Origin: Nocardia tengchongensis
GTDB taxonomy: Bacteria > Actinomycetota > Actinomycetes > Mycobacteriales > Mycobacteriaceae
Assembly: GCF_018362975.1 (NCBI RefSeq)
Contig: NZ_CP074371.1
Coordinates: 6,076,001 to 6,140,000 of the forward strand
Direction: 5' to 3'
DNA length: 64,000 bases
A model generated the notes under the pieces. It worked only from the letters and a program-made list of their open reading frames with translations, was not told where the DNA came from and did no database searches. The position numbers and the translations under genes were made by a program. Below, in pieces: positions 36,864 through 44,895 of the stretch (its first letter is position 1; the number at the start of each line of letters is the position of its first letter).

Positions 36864-37658
36864 TCAGGAGCAGGCCGCCGGCTCCATCTCCCAGGGCGCC
36901 TGCGGGAGCACCGCGCCGGTCTCCAGCAGCGACTTGAGGTTGGCCAGCACCGCGGGCCAGCCGCTCGAAATGCCTTGCAGCATTTCCTCGTTCGGCAGGT
37001 TCTCGTGGGTGACGGTGAGCCGCACGATGTCCTGGTGCGGCTCGATCCGGAAGGTCACCACCGACGGCGAGCGCTCCTCCTGCGGGGAGTCCTCGAAGGT
37101 GACGACCAGGCGGTTGGGCTGGTCGGCCTCGAGCACCTTGCCGACGACGTCGAGCTTGTCCGAGCCGTCGACGCGGCGGTGTTCCCAGCGCGAACCCTCC
37201 TGCCAGTCGGACACATTCGCGTGCCCCCAGTACTGGGCGGTCAGGTCGGCGTCGGTCAGGGCCTTCCACACCTGGTCGGCGCTGGCGCGAATGTAGGTGA
37301 CGTAGACGTAGTTCGGCACCGTGGTGGTCATGGCGTACTCCTCTGCCTGGTCTTTGATGGCGCGCAGGACGTCCAGCCGGGGGCGGTCGAAAACGGAGAT
37401 CCAACGCTGTTCGATGTCGTGAATCGGGGTCGGATTGATGTAGTGCACCCGTTCCCGGCCCCGGCGCAGCACCGTGACGAGACCGGCCCGCTCGAGAATG
37501 TCGAGATGCTGGGTCACCGATTGCCGGGCCATCTCGACCCGTTCGCACAGTTCGCGCAGCGTCTGACCGTTGTTCTCCCGGAGCCGGTCCAGCAGCTGCC
37601 GCCGGGTGGCGTCGGCCAGGGCCTTGAAGACCGTGTCCATGTCGGGTTCGGGTTGCAC
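36864..37658 (-). CDS. ArsR-family HTH fused to an SRPBCC/AHSA1 domain
   Basis: 264 residues from GTG 37658; ATG 37640 is an alternative. Residues ~7-100 are a winged helix (VFKALADATRRQLLDRLREN, QTLRELCERVEMARQSVTQHLDILE) of the ArsR/SmtB type without the usual Cys metal ligands. From about residue 115 follows a SRPBCC/AHSA1 domain (VYVTYIRASADQVWKALTDA, WEMEP end). Such fusions are regulators or regulator-coupled lipid-binding proteins. The perfect palindrome just upstream suggests self-control. Confidence 0.75.
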   Translation of the reverse strand: MQPEPDMDTVFKALADATRRQLLDRLRENNGQTLRELCERVEMARQSVTQHLDILERAGLVTVLRRGRERVHYINPTPIHDIEQRWISVFDRPRLDVLRAIKDQAEEYAMTTTVPNYVYVTYIRASADQVWKALTDADLTAQYWGHANVSDWQEGSRWEHRRVDGSDKLDVVGKVLEADQPNRLVVTFEDSPQEERSPSVVTFRIEPHQDIVRLTVTHENLPNEEMLQGISSGWPAVLANLKSLLETGAVLPQAPWEMEPAACS

Positions 37659-37666
37659 GGCTCAAA

Positions 37667-37690
37667 TTATGCAGGCATTTACCTGCATAA
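37667..37690. promoter_or_regulatory. Operator upstream of the ArsR-SRPBCC gene
   Basis: A perfect inverted repeat with 9-bp arms TTATGCAGG and CCTGCATAA and a 6-bp spacer, beginning 9 bp before the start codon. Its position fits autorepression by the winged-helix protein. Confidence 0.65.
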
Positions 37691-37868
37691 GTCAACGAGG
37701 GCGCCACGCAGGGCCCGCAACGCCGGTCCGCGACCCCTATTTACGTGGGAATTTCGTTCTCGTGCATGACAATCCGCGCTCCGGCGGTCAAGATGGTCAA
37801 CGGCCCTCGGCCGAAATGACATCGATGTCTCATCAGCGCCCCCTGTCGCGGCGCGGACAGGAGCGCCC

Positions 37869-38924
37869 GTGGCGACGTCGCCGCAGCCCTCACACGTGCC
37901 CGTGGGCACCGGCACCCGGTCCTCGGTGACCGTGGAAACGATCCCGCCCGCCCGCATCGGCACCCGGCTCGTACACCCTGTCCTGCGCACCACCCTGCAG
38001 CAGTTCCTGCGCGCCGGCGCCTGGGTCGCCGACCGCGGACCCGGCCCCGCCCACCTGATCTTCCGGGCCACCCGGCTCTCCGAGCAGCCCGCCCGGATCC
38101 TGGGCACCCCGCGCGGCACCCGCCGCGAGTCGCTGCGCTTCGAGCACTGCGACGCCGAATGGCTGTGGAGCGCACCGGTTCCCGACCCACGTGTGGACCG
38201 CGACGCCGCCATCCTCTACCTGCACGGCGGCGCGTTCATCGCGGGCGGCCTGCACAGCTACCGCCGCCACACCGCCCGCCTGGCCGCGCTCAGCGAACTG
38301 CCGGTGCTCACCGTCGACTACCGGCAGCTGCCCGACGCCCACCCCAACGAGAGCCTCGCCGACGCCCTCACCGCCTACCGGTATCTGCTCGACGAGGGCT
38401 TCCCGCCCGAGAAGATCATCGTGGCCGGGGATTCCGCGGGCGGCGGACTCGCGCTGCGGCTCGCGCTGACCCTGCGCGAACAGGAACTGCCGCTGCCCGT
38501 GGCGCTCTCGGTCACCTCCCCCTGGGCCGATTTCGACTCCACCGCCCGCCTCGCGCACCCCAACAGCCGCTATGACGCCGTGCTGCCCGCGCTCGGACCC
38601 GACATGGTGGTGCGCCGCGGCATCGCGGTCGACGGCGAACTGGACCCGGCCTGGTCGGTGGTGAACCACGACTTCACCGGTCTGCCACCGATTCTGCTGC
38701 AGGTCGGCTCCCGCGAGATGCTGCTGGCCGACGCGCTCGCGGTGGCGAAACGGGCCGAGGCGGCCGGGGTCGCGCTGCGCCTGCAGGTGCGGCCCAGCGC
38801 GCCGCACACCCTCATCCACCTGGGCGCGGACCTGCTCGCCGACGGGCGCGACGCCGCTCGCGACGCGGCGGAGTTCCATCGTGCGATGATCGATCCGGGT
38901 CGCGTGGGCCGCAGCGCGGCCTGA
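37869..38924 (+). CDS. Alpha/beta hydrolase, hormone-sensitive lipase-like esterase
   Basis: 351 residues from GTG 37869, with GACAGGAG upstream. The oxyanion motif LYLHGGAFIAGG is followed by GDSAGGGLALRLA with the nucleophile Ser, and the catalytic His lies near the end in APHTLIHL. These are hallmarks of the HSL (GDSAGG) esterase family (LipF/LipQ-like in mycobacteria). It is likely an intracellular ester hydrolase; no signal peptide is visible. The SDR gene follows 46 bp later, possibly co-transcribed. Confidence 0.85.
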   Translation: MATSPQPSHVPVGTGTRSSVTVETIPPARIGTRLVHPVLRTTLQQFLRAGAWVADRGPGPAHLIFRATRLSEQPARILGTPRGTRRESLRFEHCDAEWLWSAPVPDPRVDRDAAILYLHGGAFIAGGLHSYRRHTARLAALSELPVLTVDYRQLPDAHPNESLADALTAYRYLLDEGFPPEKIIVAGDSAGGGLALRLALTLREQELPLPVALSVTSPWADFDSTARLAHPNSRYDAVLPALGPDMVVRRGIAVDGELDPAWSVVNHDFTGLPPILLQVGSREMLLADALAVAKRAEAAGVALRLQVRPSAPHTLIHLGADLLADGRDAARDAAEFHRAMIDPGRVGRSAA

Positions 38925-38970
38925 GCGTTCGGCGACCGCGCGTCCCGACCCTGCGATCCGAGAGGCCCCG

Positions 38971-39780
38971 ATGACCCAGCCCGACAGCGCTTCCCGCCCC
39001 GCCGTCCTGGTCACCGGGGCCGCCGCCGGTATCGGCCGTGCCATCGCGGCGCGGTTCGCACATGAGGGGTGGACGGTCGGGCTCTACGACATCGACGCGG
39101 ACGCGGTGGCGAAGACCGCCGGCGAGATCGGCGGGCACACCGTCACCGGAGCCTTCGACGTCACCGATCCGGCGGGCTGGGATCGGGCGCTGCGGGAATT
39201 CTTCGCCGCCACCGGTCGTCTCGACCTGCTGGTCAACAATGCGGGCATTCTGGTGTCGGGAGCCTTCGGGGAGATCGCGCTCGAACGCCAGCACCGGGTG
39301 GTGGACGTCAACATCAAGGGCGTCCTCAACGGCTGCCACGCCGCGCTCCCCTACCTGCGCCGGACGCCGGGCAGCCGGGTGATCAACCTGTCCTCGGCCT
39401 CGGCGCTCTACGGGCAGCCCGGACTCGCGGTGTACGGCGCGAGCAAGGCCGCGGTCCGCAGCCTCACCGAGGCGCTCGACCTGGAATGGCGGCACTACGG
39501 CATCACGGTCAGCGATCTGCTGCCGCTGTTCGTGGCGACCGACATGATGACCGAGGTGAACAGCGGCTCGAAATCGGCGAGCACCCTGGGCGTGCGGCTG
39601 ACGCCCGAGGATGTGGCGGAAGCGGTGTGGCACACCGCCACCGGCCGCCGGACATTGCGCGGTCCGCACGTGCTGGTCGGCCTGCAAACCAAGCTCACCG
39701 GTCTGGCGCAACGGTTGTCACCGCCGTTCGTGACCCGCGCGATCGTCGGCTGGATCAGCAAGGCCGATTCGCTGCAGTAG
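38971..39780 (+). CDS. Short-chain dehydrogenase/reductase
   Basis: 269 residues. TGAAAGIG cofactor motif, NNAGILVSG, then SSASALYGQPGLAVYGASKAA with the catalytic Ser, Tyr and Lys. The last 50 residues (RGPHVLVGLQTKLTGLAQRL) are longer than in the classical FabG family and resemble mycobacterial SDRs with a hydrophobic C-terminus. Substrate is unknown. It follows the esterase gene at 46 bp. Confidence 0.8.
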   Translation: MTQPDSASRPAVLVTGAAAGIGRAIAARFAHEGWTVGLYDIDADAVAKTAGEIGGHTVTGAFDVTDPAGWDRALREFFAATGRLDLLVNNAGILVSGAFGEIALERQHRVVDVNIKGVLNGCHAALPYLRRTPGSRVINLSSASALYGQPGLAVYGASKAAVRSLTEALDLEWRHYGITVSDLLPLFVATDMMTEVNSGSKSASTLGVRLTPEDVAEAVWHTATGRRTLRGPHVLVGLQTKLTGLAQRLSPPFVTRAIVGWISKADSLQ

Positions 39781-39786
39781 CCCGAT

Positions 39787-40193
39787 TCAGAGCGCGGCCA
39801 GATCACCCACGATGAAGATGATCAGGCCCACCGTCAGGGCCACCGCGCCCGCCACACCGAGCGGCGCCGTGCGCGCCTTCTCGGTGAACTCGTCCTCGAC
39901 ACCGGTCAGCCAATTGATGGTGTCCTTGGCCGCCACGAGGACGCCGGACGCCACCACCAGCCACGCGGCCGTGATGTTCCAGCCGCTCGACAGGTCCGAC
40001 AGCCGGGCCGCCCACACCAGCCCCAGTACCAGGGCGCCCTGCAGAATCGCCCCGACATGCGCGACGTTCAGATACCGCGGCGCGGGCGGATTCCCCGCGC
40101 GCTGCCGCAACGCGACCAGGGGATACCCCAGCAACGCCCGTAGGTGAGGGTCAACAACCCACCGATGATCAGGATCTTGTCCGTTGCCGTCAT
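39787..40193 (-). CDS. Small integral membrane protein (one-base frameshift)
   Basis: ATG 40193, with GGAAGGGG upstream, opens MTATDKILIIGGLLTLTYG. At the C-run 40137-40139 one base is missing, after which the sequence continues in the next frame as ALLGYPLVALRQRAGNPP. Restored, it has about 135 residues and four hydrophobic helices, with a short charged loop (NWLTGVEDEFTEKAR). The C-terminal end is QALTVGLIIFIVGDLAAL-like. The function is unknown. Confidence 0.6.
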
Positions 40194-40275
40194 GACAACC
40201 CCTTCCCGATGCGTTCACGATAGGAACGCCGCTACCCGGTCGCAGGTGTTCGCCCGAATCGATGCCCGACCTTGA

Positions 40276-42501
40276 TCAGCCGACCGCGCTGCGGTCACCA
40301 CCCGGGGTATGGGCGGCCAGGGCGAAGCGCAGTTCGCTGCGGCGGGCGACGGCGAGTTTGCGGTATACGCGGGTCAGGTGCTGTTCCACGGTGCTGGTGG
40401 TGATGTCGAGGTGCTCGGCGATGTCGCGGTTGCGGTTTCCGTTGGCGGCCAGCTCGGCCACCCGCCGCTCGGCGGGGCTCAGCGCCTCGAAACCGGTGCC
40501 GCCCACCGTGTCTCGCGCACCCGGGCCCGAATCCACCTGCAATCGGGCCAGCAGGGGTTCCGCGCCGCAGACCTCGGCCAGCCGTGCGGCTTCCCGCAGC
40601 GGCGGCCGCGCTCGATCCACCTCCCCGAGCGCCCGGTAGGCGGACCCGAGATCGGCCAGCACCGTGGCCAATTCGAGTTCGTCACCGCCGGAGCGGGCCA
40701 GCGCGGCCGAACGTCGCAGCAGGGTCACCCGACGCAGCGGGTCCGCGGTGACCGCGAGCAGGCGCAGCGACACCCCGCCGGTGTGGTGTCCCTCGGCCCC
40801 GCCGATCGCCTCCAGGTGCCGGGTGGCGAGTTCCCGGGCCGGGCGGGGCTGCCCGGCCGCCAGGCTCACCGCGGCCAGGTCGTTGCGCCACGGCGCGAGC
40901 CACGCGAAATCCAGGCCCCACTCGTTCATCAGCCGCGCGCACCGGCGGAAGTGCCGCTCCGCCTCCTCGATTCGCCCGGTCGCCAAACAGTGGTCGCCTC
41001 GCGCGCGCAGATAGCCCAGCGCGAAACGGGATTCGAACATCGCGCGCGGCACCGGCCGCTCCAGCTGCGCGGCCGCCTCGGCGTACCTGCCCTGCGCGGT
41101 CAGCGCCCGCACCAACACCGACACCGCCCGGCCCAACCACACCCCGAGCTGCTCGGCGGGCAACAGATTCAACGCGGCCAGCGCATGCCCGGCAGCCTCG
41201 ACCGGATTACCCTTGCGCAGCAGCGTTTCCGCGCGCGCCGACGCGAACAACGCCTGCCAGGTCGGGGCGCGCCGCGCGGTCGCCTCCGCCAGCAACGACT
41301 GACACCAGGCATCCGCCGCGTCCAGCCGATCGGTGTGCAACAGACAGTCAACCGCCGCCACCAGCACTTCCACGGTCTCCGTAGTCAGCCGATGCTGCGC
41401 CAGAATGCGTTGCGCGGCAGCCGCCGTCTCCTCCGGCGCACGCTGCCCCCACAGCCCCGCGAGCAGCGCGGCCGCTTGCCTGTGCGGTGAATCCCGTTCC
41501 GGCGGTGTCGATTCCGCCGCCCGTGCGGACGGCAGCCACGGGTGCCGCTGGGCTTGTACCGGATAGGTGTAGCGCAGCCACGCGCCGAGGAATTCGAGCC
41601 GGTCGCCGAGCGTCGCCGAGTCCGCTTCCTGACGCAGGCACAGCAGCGCATGATCGGCGTGCAGGACATGACCGTGCCACAACATGCGAAGCACGGTCGT
41701 GGGTAGCTCGGGACGCGGCACTCGCCCCGTACGGAGGGCGGCCCGGAGCCGCCCGAAATTGCGGGTGCGACCCGATGGATTGATCCGCCACTCCACCGCC
41801 ACCAGCCGCGTCGCGATCGCGGCCCGCTCGTCGGCGCGCCGGCTGGCCCGGTAGGCCAGCTCCAGATAGGCCCCCGCGCTATCCAATTCGTCGGCGGCGA
41901 AGGCACGGTCGGCGACTTCCAGCAGAACCTGAGCCGCCCACGATCCACGCGCGTCTCCTGCCGCGACCAGATGCACGGCGACCGCGGCCGCCGGAAGTCC
42001 GTCCCGGCACAACACGTCCGCCGCCGCCGCGTGCAGCCCCCGCCGCTCGTCGGCGGGCAGCTCCCGCAACACCAGGGCCGCCATGTCCGGATGCGGCCGG
42101 CACCCGTCGACGATCAACCCCGCCCGCGTCAATTCCGCTGTCACCGACCGAATCTCGTCGACCTCACGATCGAGGAGCGCCGCCACCCGGGCAACCCCGG
42201 CATGCTCCCCCAGCACAGCCGCCGCCCGCGCGACACTCAGCCGCTCTGCCTCGGCCGCACTCGACCGACCACTCGAGCGGACCGTTGGCGTATTCGGCAG
42301 CCCTGCCACCACATCCGGCCGGGCCCTGCCCGATACCGTGTGGGTGCCAGACGCGCCGCTCGTCGCGCTGCCGGCCCCCACCGGCGTACCCCCTCGGTCC
42401 CCTGCGACCGACCGCGCCATCTGCTGTCCCTTCACCGAATCGGCATGCGTCCGGCTGACGGACATGGCACGGCGAGCTTCGGTGTGCGGGAGCGGCATCA
42501 T
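40276..42501 (-). CDS. LAL-type LuxR regulator lacking its N-terminal ATPase
   Basis: 741 residues. The C-terminal 65 residues are a LuxR HTH (LSPAERRVAELAANGNRNRDIAEHLDITTSTVEQHLTR, quoted in part). Before it lie long TPR-like helical repeats, and from about residue 90 the segment SVARAAAVLGEHAGVARVAALL matches the part of LAL regulators that follows the ATPase. The usual N-terminal Walker A/B module, several hundred residues, is absent; instead about 80 low-complexity residues lead straight in. Starts at ATG 42501 or 42498 have no strong ribosome binding site. It is the first gene beside the beta-lactone cluster and probably its regulator. Confidence 0.75.
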   Translation of the reverse strand: MMPLPHTEARRAMSVSRTHADSVKGQQMARSVAGDRGGTPVGAGSATSGASGTHTVSGRARPDVVAGLPNTPTVRSSGRSSAAEAERLSVARAAAVLGEHAGVARVAALLDREVDEIRSVTAELTRAGLIVDGCRPHPDMAALVLRELPADERRGLHAAAADVLCRDGLPAAAVAVHLVAAGDARGSWAAQVLLEVADRAFAADELDSAGAYLELAYRASRRADERAAIATRLVAVEWRINPSGRTRNFGRLRAALRTGRVPRPELPTTVLRMLWHGHVLHADHALLCLRQEADSATLGDRLEFLGAWLRYTYPVQAQRHPWLPSARAAESTPPERDSPHRQAAALLAGLWGQRAPEETAAAAQRILAQHRLTTETVEVLVAAVDCLLHTDRLDAADAWCQSLLAEATARRAPTWQALFASARAETLLRKGNPVEAAGHALAALNLLPAEQLGVWLGRAVSVLVRALTAQGRYAEAAAQLERPVPRAMFESRFALGYLRARGDHCLATGRIEEAERHFRRCARLMNEWGLDFAWLAPWRNDLAAVSLAAGQPRPARELATRHLEAIGGAEGHHTGGVSLRLLAVTADPLRRVTLLRRSAALARSGGDELELATVLADLGSAYRALGEVDRARPPLREAARLAEVCGAEPLLARLQVDSGPGARDTVGGTGFEALSPAERRVAELAANGNRNRDIAEHLDITTSTVEQHLTRVYRKLAVARRSELRFALAAHTPGGDRSAVG

Positions 42502-42587
42502 TGCAGCGAGGGCGTGTGGACGCCCAGGATCAGCCGGGGCACATCGGGTTTCGAAATGATCTGTCGAACAGTGTATTTCACATTCGC

Positions 42588-43541
42588 CTAGGACGCGGTG
42601 ACGAGCGCCTGCGGGCGGTAGACCAGGGCCGCGGCGGAATCGGCGTCGGCGGCGAGCAAGACCACGGCGCGCGCGTCGTCCAGCAGGCCCTGGGTGGCGG
42701 CGCTCAGGTAGGCGTGCACCGGTCCGGCGGAGTACGGGTCGCCGACGAACGGGTCGATGCCGACCACCGCCGCCGACGGCACCCCGAGCCGAGAGGCGAC
42801 GCGCTCACGGAATCCGGGGGCGGGTGCCGGGACCAGCAATACCGCTGCGCCGGTGGCGAAGTCGCCGGATCCGAGGCCCTCGCCTGCCAGGCATTCCCGC
42901 AGCACCGAGTCTGCCAGGTCGAGCGGGTCGGAGCCTTCGGCGCGGACGGTCAGGGCGTTGCGGCCGTCCGTCCCCGCGGCGTCCAGGTCGGCCCACGCGC
43001 TCGGTCCGCCCGCCGCCCCCGTGCTGTAGATGCGGCCGAAGCCGCCCGCGGTGTCCGAGGCCCGCAGCAGGATCGCCGCGCCGCTGGCCGCGTACGGGAA
43101 GTCCGCGCGCCCGCGTTCGGTGGAGGGGTGGGTGTCGCCGGCGACGATGAGCGCGTACTCGACATCGCCGAGCCCGGTGAAGCATTGGGCGGCCATGAGG
43201 GCGTGCAGGACGCCGGTGCCGCCGTTGAGCAGGTCGAAGGAGAAGGCGGGCAACCGTCCGGTCGCGTACTCCAGACCGACTTCGAGGCGCTTCTGGATCA
43301 GCGCCGCCACCGCGGGCTCGGCGATATTGCTGTCGCGGAACACTCCGGCGTTGATGACCAGCCCGACGCGGTCGGCCGGAATCCGGGCGGAGGCCAGGGC
43401 TTGGCGTCCAGCGCGGGCGGCCAGTTCGAAGTAGCTGCCGGTGTCGGCATCGGTGCACACGGCCGCGGAAACAATGGCGGTGTGCCCACCCGTCGCCCCA
43501 CCGCCACCCCTCACCGAATCGCTTCGCGATGCTTTATCCAT
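42588..43541 (-). CDS. nltB: NltB-like beta-ketoacyl synthase III-fold partner subunit (no nucleophile Cys)
   Basis: 317 residues. KAS III/OleA-like fold: AGVFRDSNIAEPAVAALIQK near residue 65 and C-terminal GPVHAYLSAATQGLL. In the position of the catalytic Cys it has LLNGGTGVL, so the nucleophile is missing. The start follows the nltA stop by 1 bp. In lipstatin- and nocardiolactone-type pathways an OleA-like protein of this kind pairs with the active subunit and contributes to its active site. Gene symbol is by similarity of order and residues, not verified by search. Confidence 0.75.
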   Translation of the reverse strand: MDKASRSDSVRGGGGATGGHTAIVSAAVCTDADTGSYFELAARAGRQALASARIPADRVGLVINAGVFRDSNIAEPAVAALIQKRLEVGLEYATGRLPAFSFDLLNGGTGVLHALMAAQCFTGLGDVEYALIVAGDTHPSTERGRADFPYAASGAAILLRASDTAGGFGRIYSTGAAGGPSAWADLDAAGTDGRNALTVRAEGSDPLDLADSVLRECLAGEGLGSGDFATGAAVLLVPAPAPGFRERVASRLGVPSAAVVGIDPFVGDPYSAGPVHAYLSAATQGLLDDARAVVLLAADADSAAALVYRPQALVTAS

Positions 43542-43542
43542 G

Positions 43543-44589
43543 TCAGGCCTCCAGCCGGGAGATGGTGGCGGCCAGGTGGCCGGAGACCACGCCGGACGCC
43601 TCGGGGATCAACAGCACCTTGGAGCCGCGCGGGATCCGCCCCTGGGCCAGGTGTTCGCGCAGCACCAGGAAGTGGGAGGTGGACGCGGTGTTGCCGTAGT
43701 CGGCGTAGATGTTGAGCGCTTGCGGCATCGGGGTGTCGAAGTGGCGTTCGGTCAGCGAGCTGATGTAGTCGATGGCCGGGCCGCTGAACTGGTGGTGGAT
43801 CCAGTAGTCGTATTTCTCGCTCTCCCAGGCGCGGCCGGTCTCGAACAGGAAGTCGGCCATCCGGGAAATACCTTGCAGGAAGCGGGATTCGCTGGCCAAG
43901 GCCCGGTTGTCGGTGTACATGGCGATGCCGGTGGTCTGGTCGCTGGGCATGCCGATGCAGTGCTCGGCGCCCGCGGAGGTGGTCATGAGTTCGATGTAGT
44001 GGATCTCGTCGTCATCGTCGCCGCGGTCGTCGACCACCACCGCCACGGCCGCGTCGCCGACGGTGAGCGCCGCGAACTGCGGGTCGTAGGGCTGGGAGAT
44101 CTCCCGGGTCGCGGTCTCGGCGATGGGAGTGATCTGCTCGCCGCTGACCACCAGGCCGCGGCGCACCACCCCGGCCTTGATCATGCGGTCCAGCACCAGG
44201 ACTCCGGTGATCATGCCGGCGCAGGCATTGGACAGGTCGAAGTGCAGCGCCTTCCCCGCGCCGATGGCCGCGCCGAGCTGGGCGGCGAACGACGGCGCGA
44301 AGCAGTACTGCCCGGGCGCGGTGAAGCGAGTGATCGACACCGAGATGATCACGTCCAGGTCCGCGGCCGCGTACCCGGAGGACTCCAGGCAGTTCTCGAT
44401 GGCGCGCTGCGCCAGCACGAACGACGATTCGTAATTCTCCGGATCGCTATTGTGCACGCGCCGGTTCTTGATGCCGGTAATTCTTTCCAGATCCAATGCC
44501 CTGGGTACCGACAGGGCATTGATCACGTCCTCGGTGGAACGGATGGTGCTGGGCGTGTACGCACCTATCGATTCGAAGCGTGTACGCAT
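43543..44589 (-). CDS. nltA: NltA-like acyl-acyl condensing thiolase (OleA family)
   Basis: 348 residues from ATG 44589. The Cys nucleophile is C123 in SNACAGM, the His is in YWIHHQFSG (about 265) and the Asn is N300 in YADYGNTAST, a complete KAS III/OleA triad. OleA-type enzymes join two acyl-CoA chains head to head to a beta-keto acid. With NltB it would form a heterodimer that makes the precursor of a beta-lactone. The 306-bp divergent region upstream separates it from nltC. Confidence 0.8.
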   Translation of the reverse strand: MRTRFESIGAYTPSTIRSTEDVINALSVPRALDLERITGIKNRRVHNSDPENYESSFVLAQRAIENCLESSGYAAADLDVIISVSITRFTAPGQYCFAPSFAAQLGAAIGAGKALHFDLSNACAGMITGVLVLDRMIKAGVVRRGLVVSGEQITPIAETATREISQPYDPQFAALTVGDAAVAVVVDDRGDDDDEIHYIELMTTSAGAEHCIGMPSDQTTGIAMYTDNRALASESRFLQGISRMADFLFETGRAWESEKYDYWIHHQFSGPAIDYISSLTERHFDTPMPQALNIYADYGNTASTSHFLVLREHLAQGRIPRGSKVLLIPEASGVVSGHLAATISRLEA

Positions 44590-44895
44590 GTGGCCCCCTG
44601 CTTTCTCGGCTCTCGCGCTGATATTCGTAGGCCTCGATGCCGAGTGAAAAGCTACCGTACCGATGGGTAGACCGAGGGCCGGGCGGCCCCGTCGATCCGC
44701 ATGTAATGCCTGGTATTTCGATTACCCGTAGGGGTGGGATAGGGGGTCGCGAAGAACCCGTGTCGGTACCGCGAGACACACTAAAAACGTTGTATATCAA
44801 TCGAATTCGAACCGCCACCGCTAGCGGTCCCGCGACGCCCCGTGTAGCCTCACCGACATATTTCTCGCATTCCTCGACAATTCCCTGGGGGAAGT
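44590..44895. other. Divergent intergenic region of the beta-lactone cluster
   Basis: 306 bp between nltA and nltC. It is clearly richer in A+T than the coding DNA. It contains a short inverted repeat (CTACC and GGTAG around GTACCGATG, near 44651) and a TATATC stretch near 44793. No gene is seen on either strand. Confidence 0.45.
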
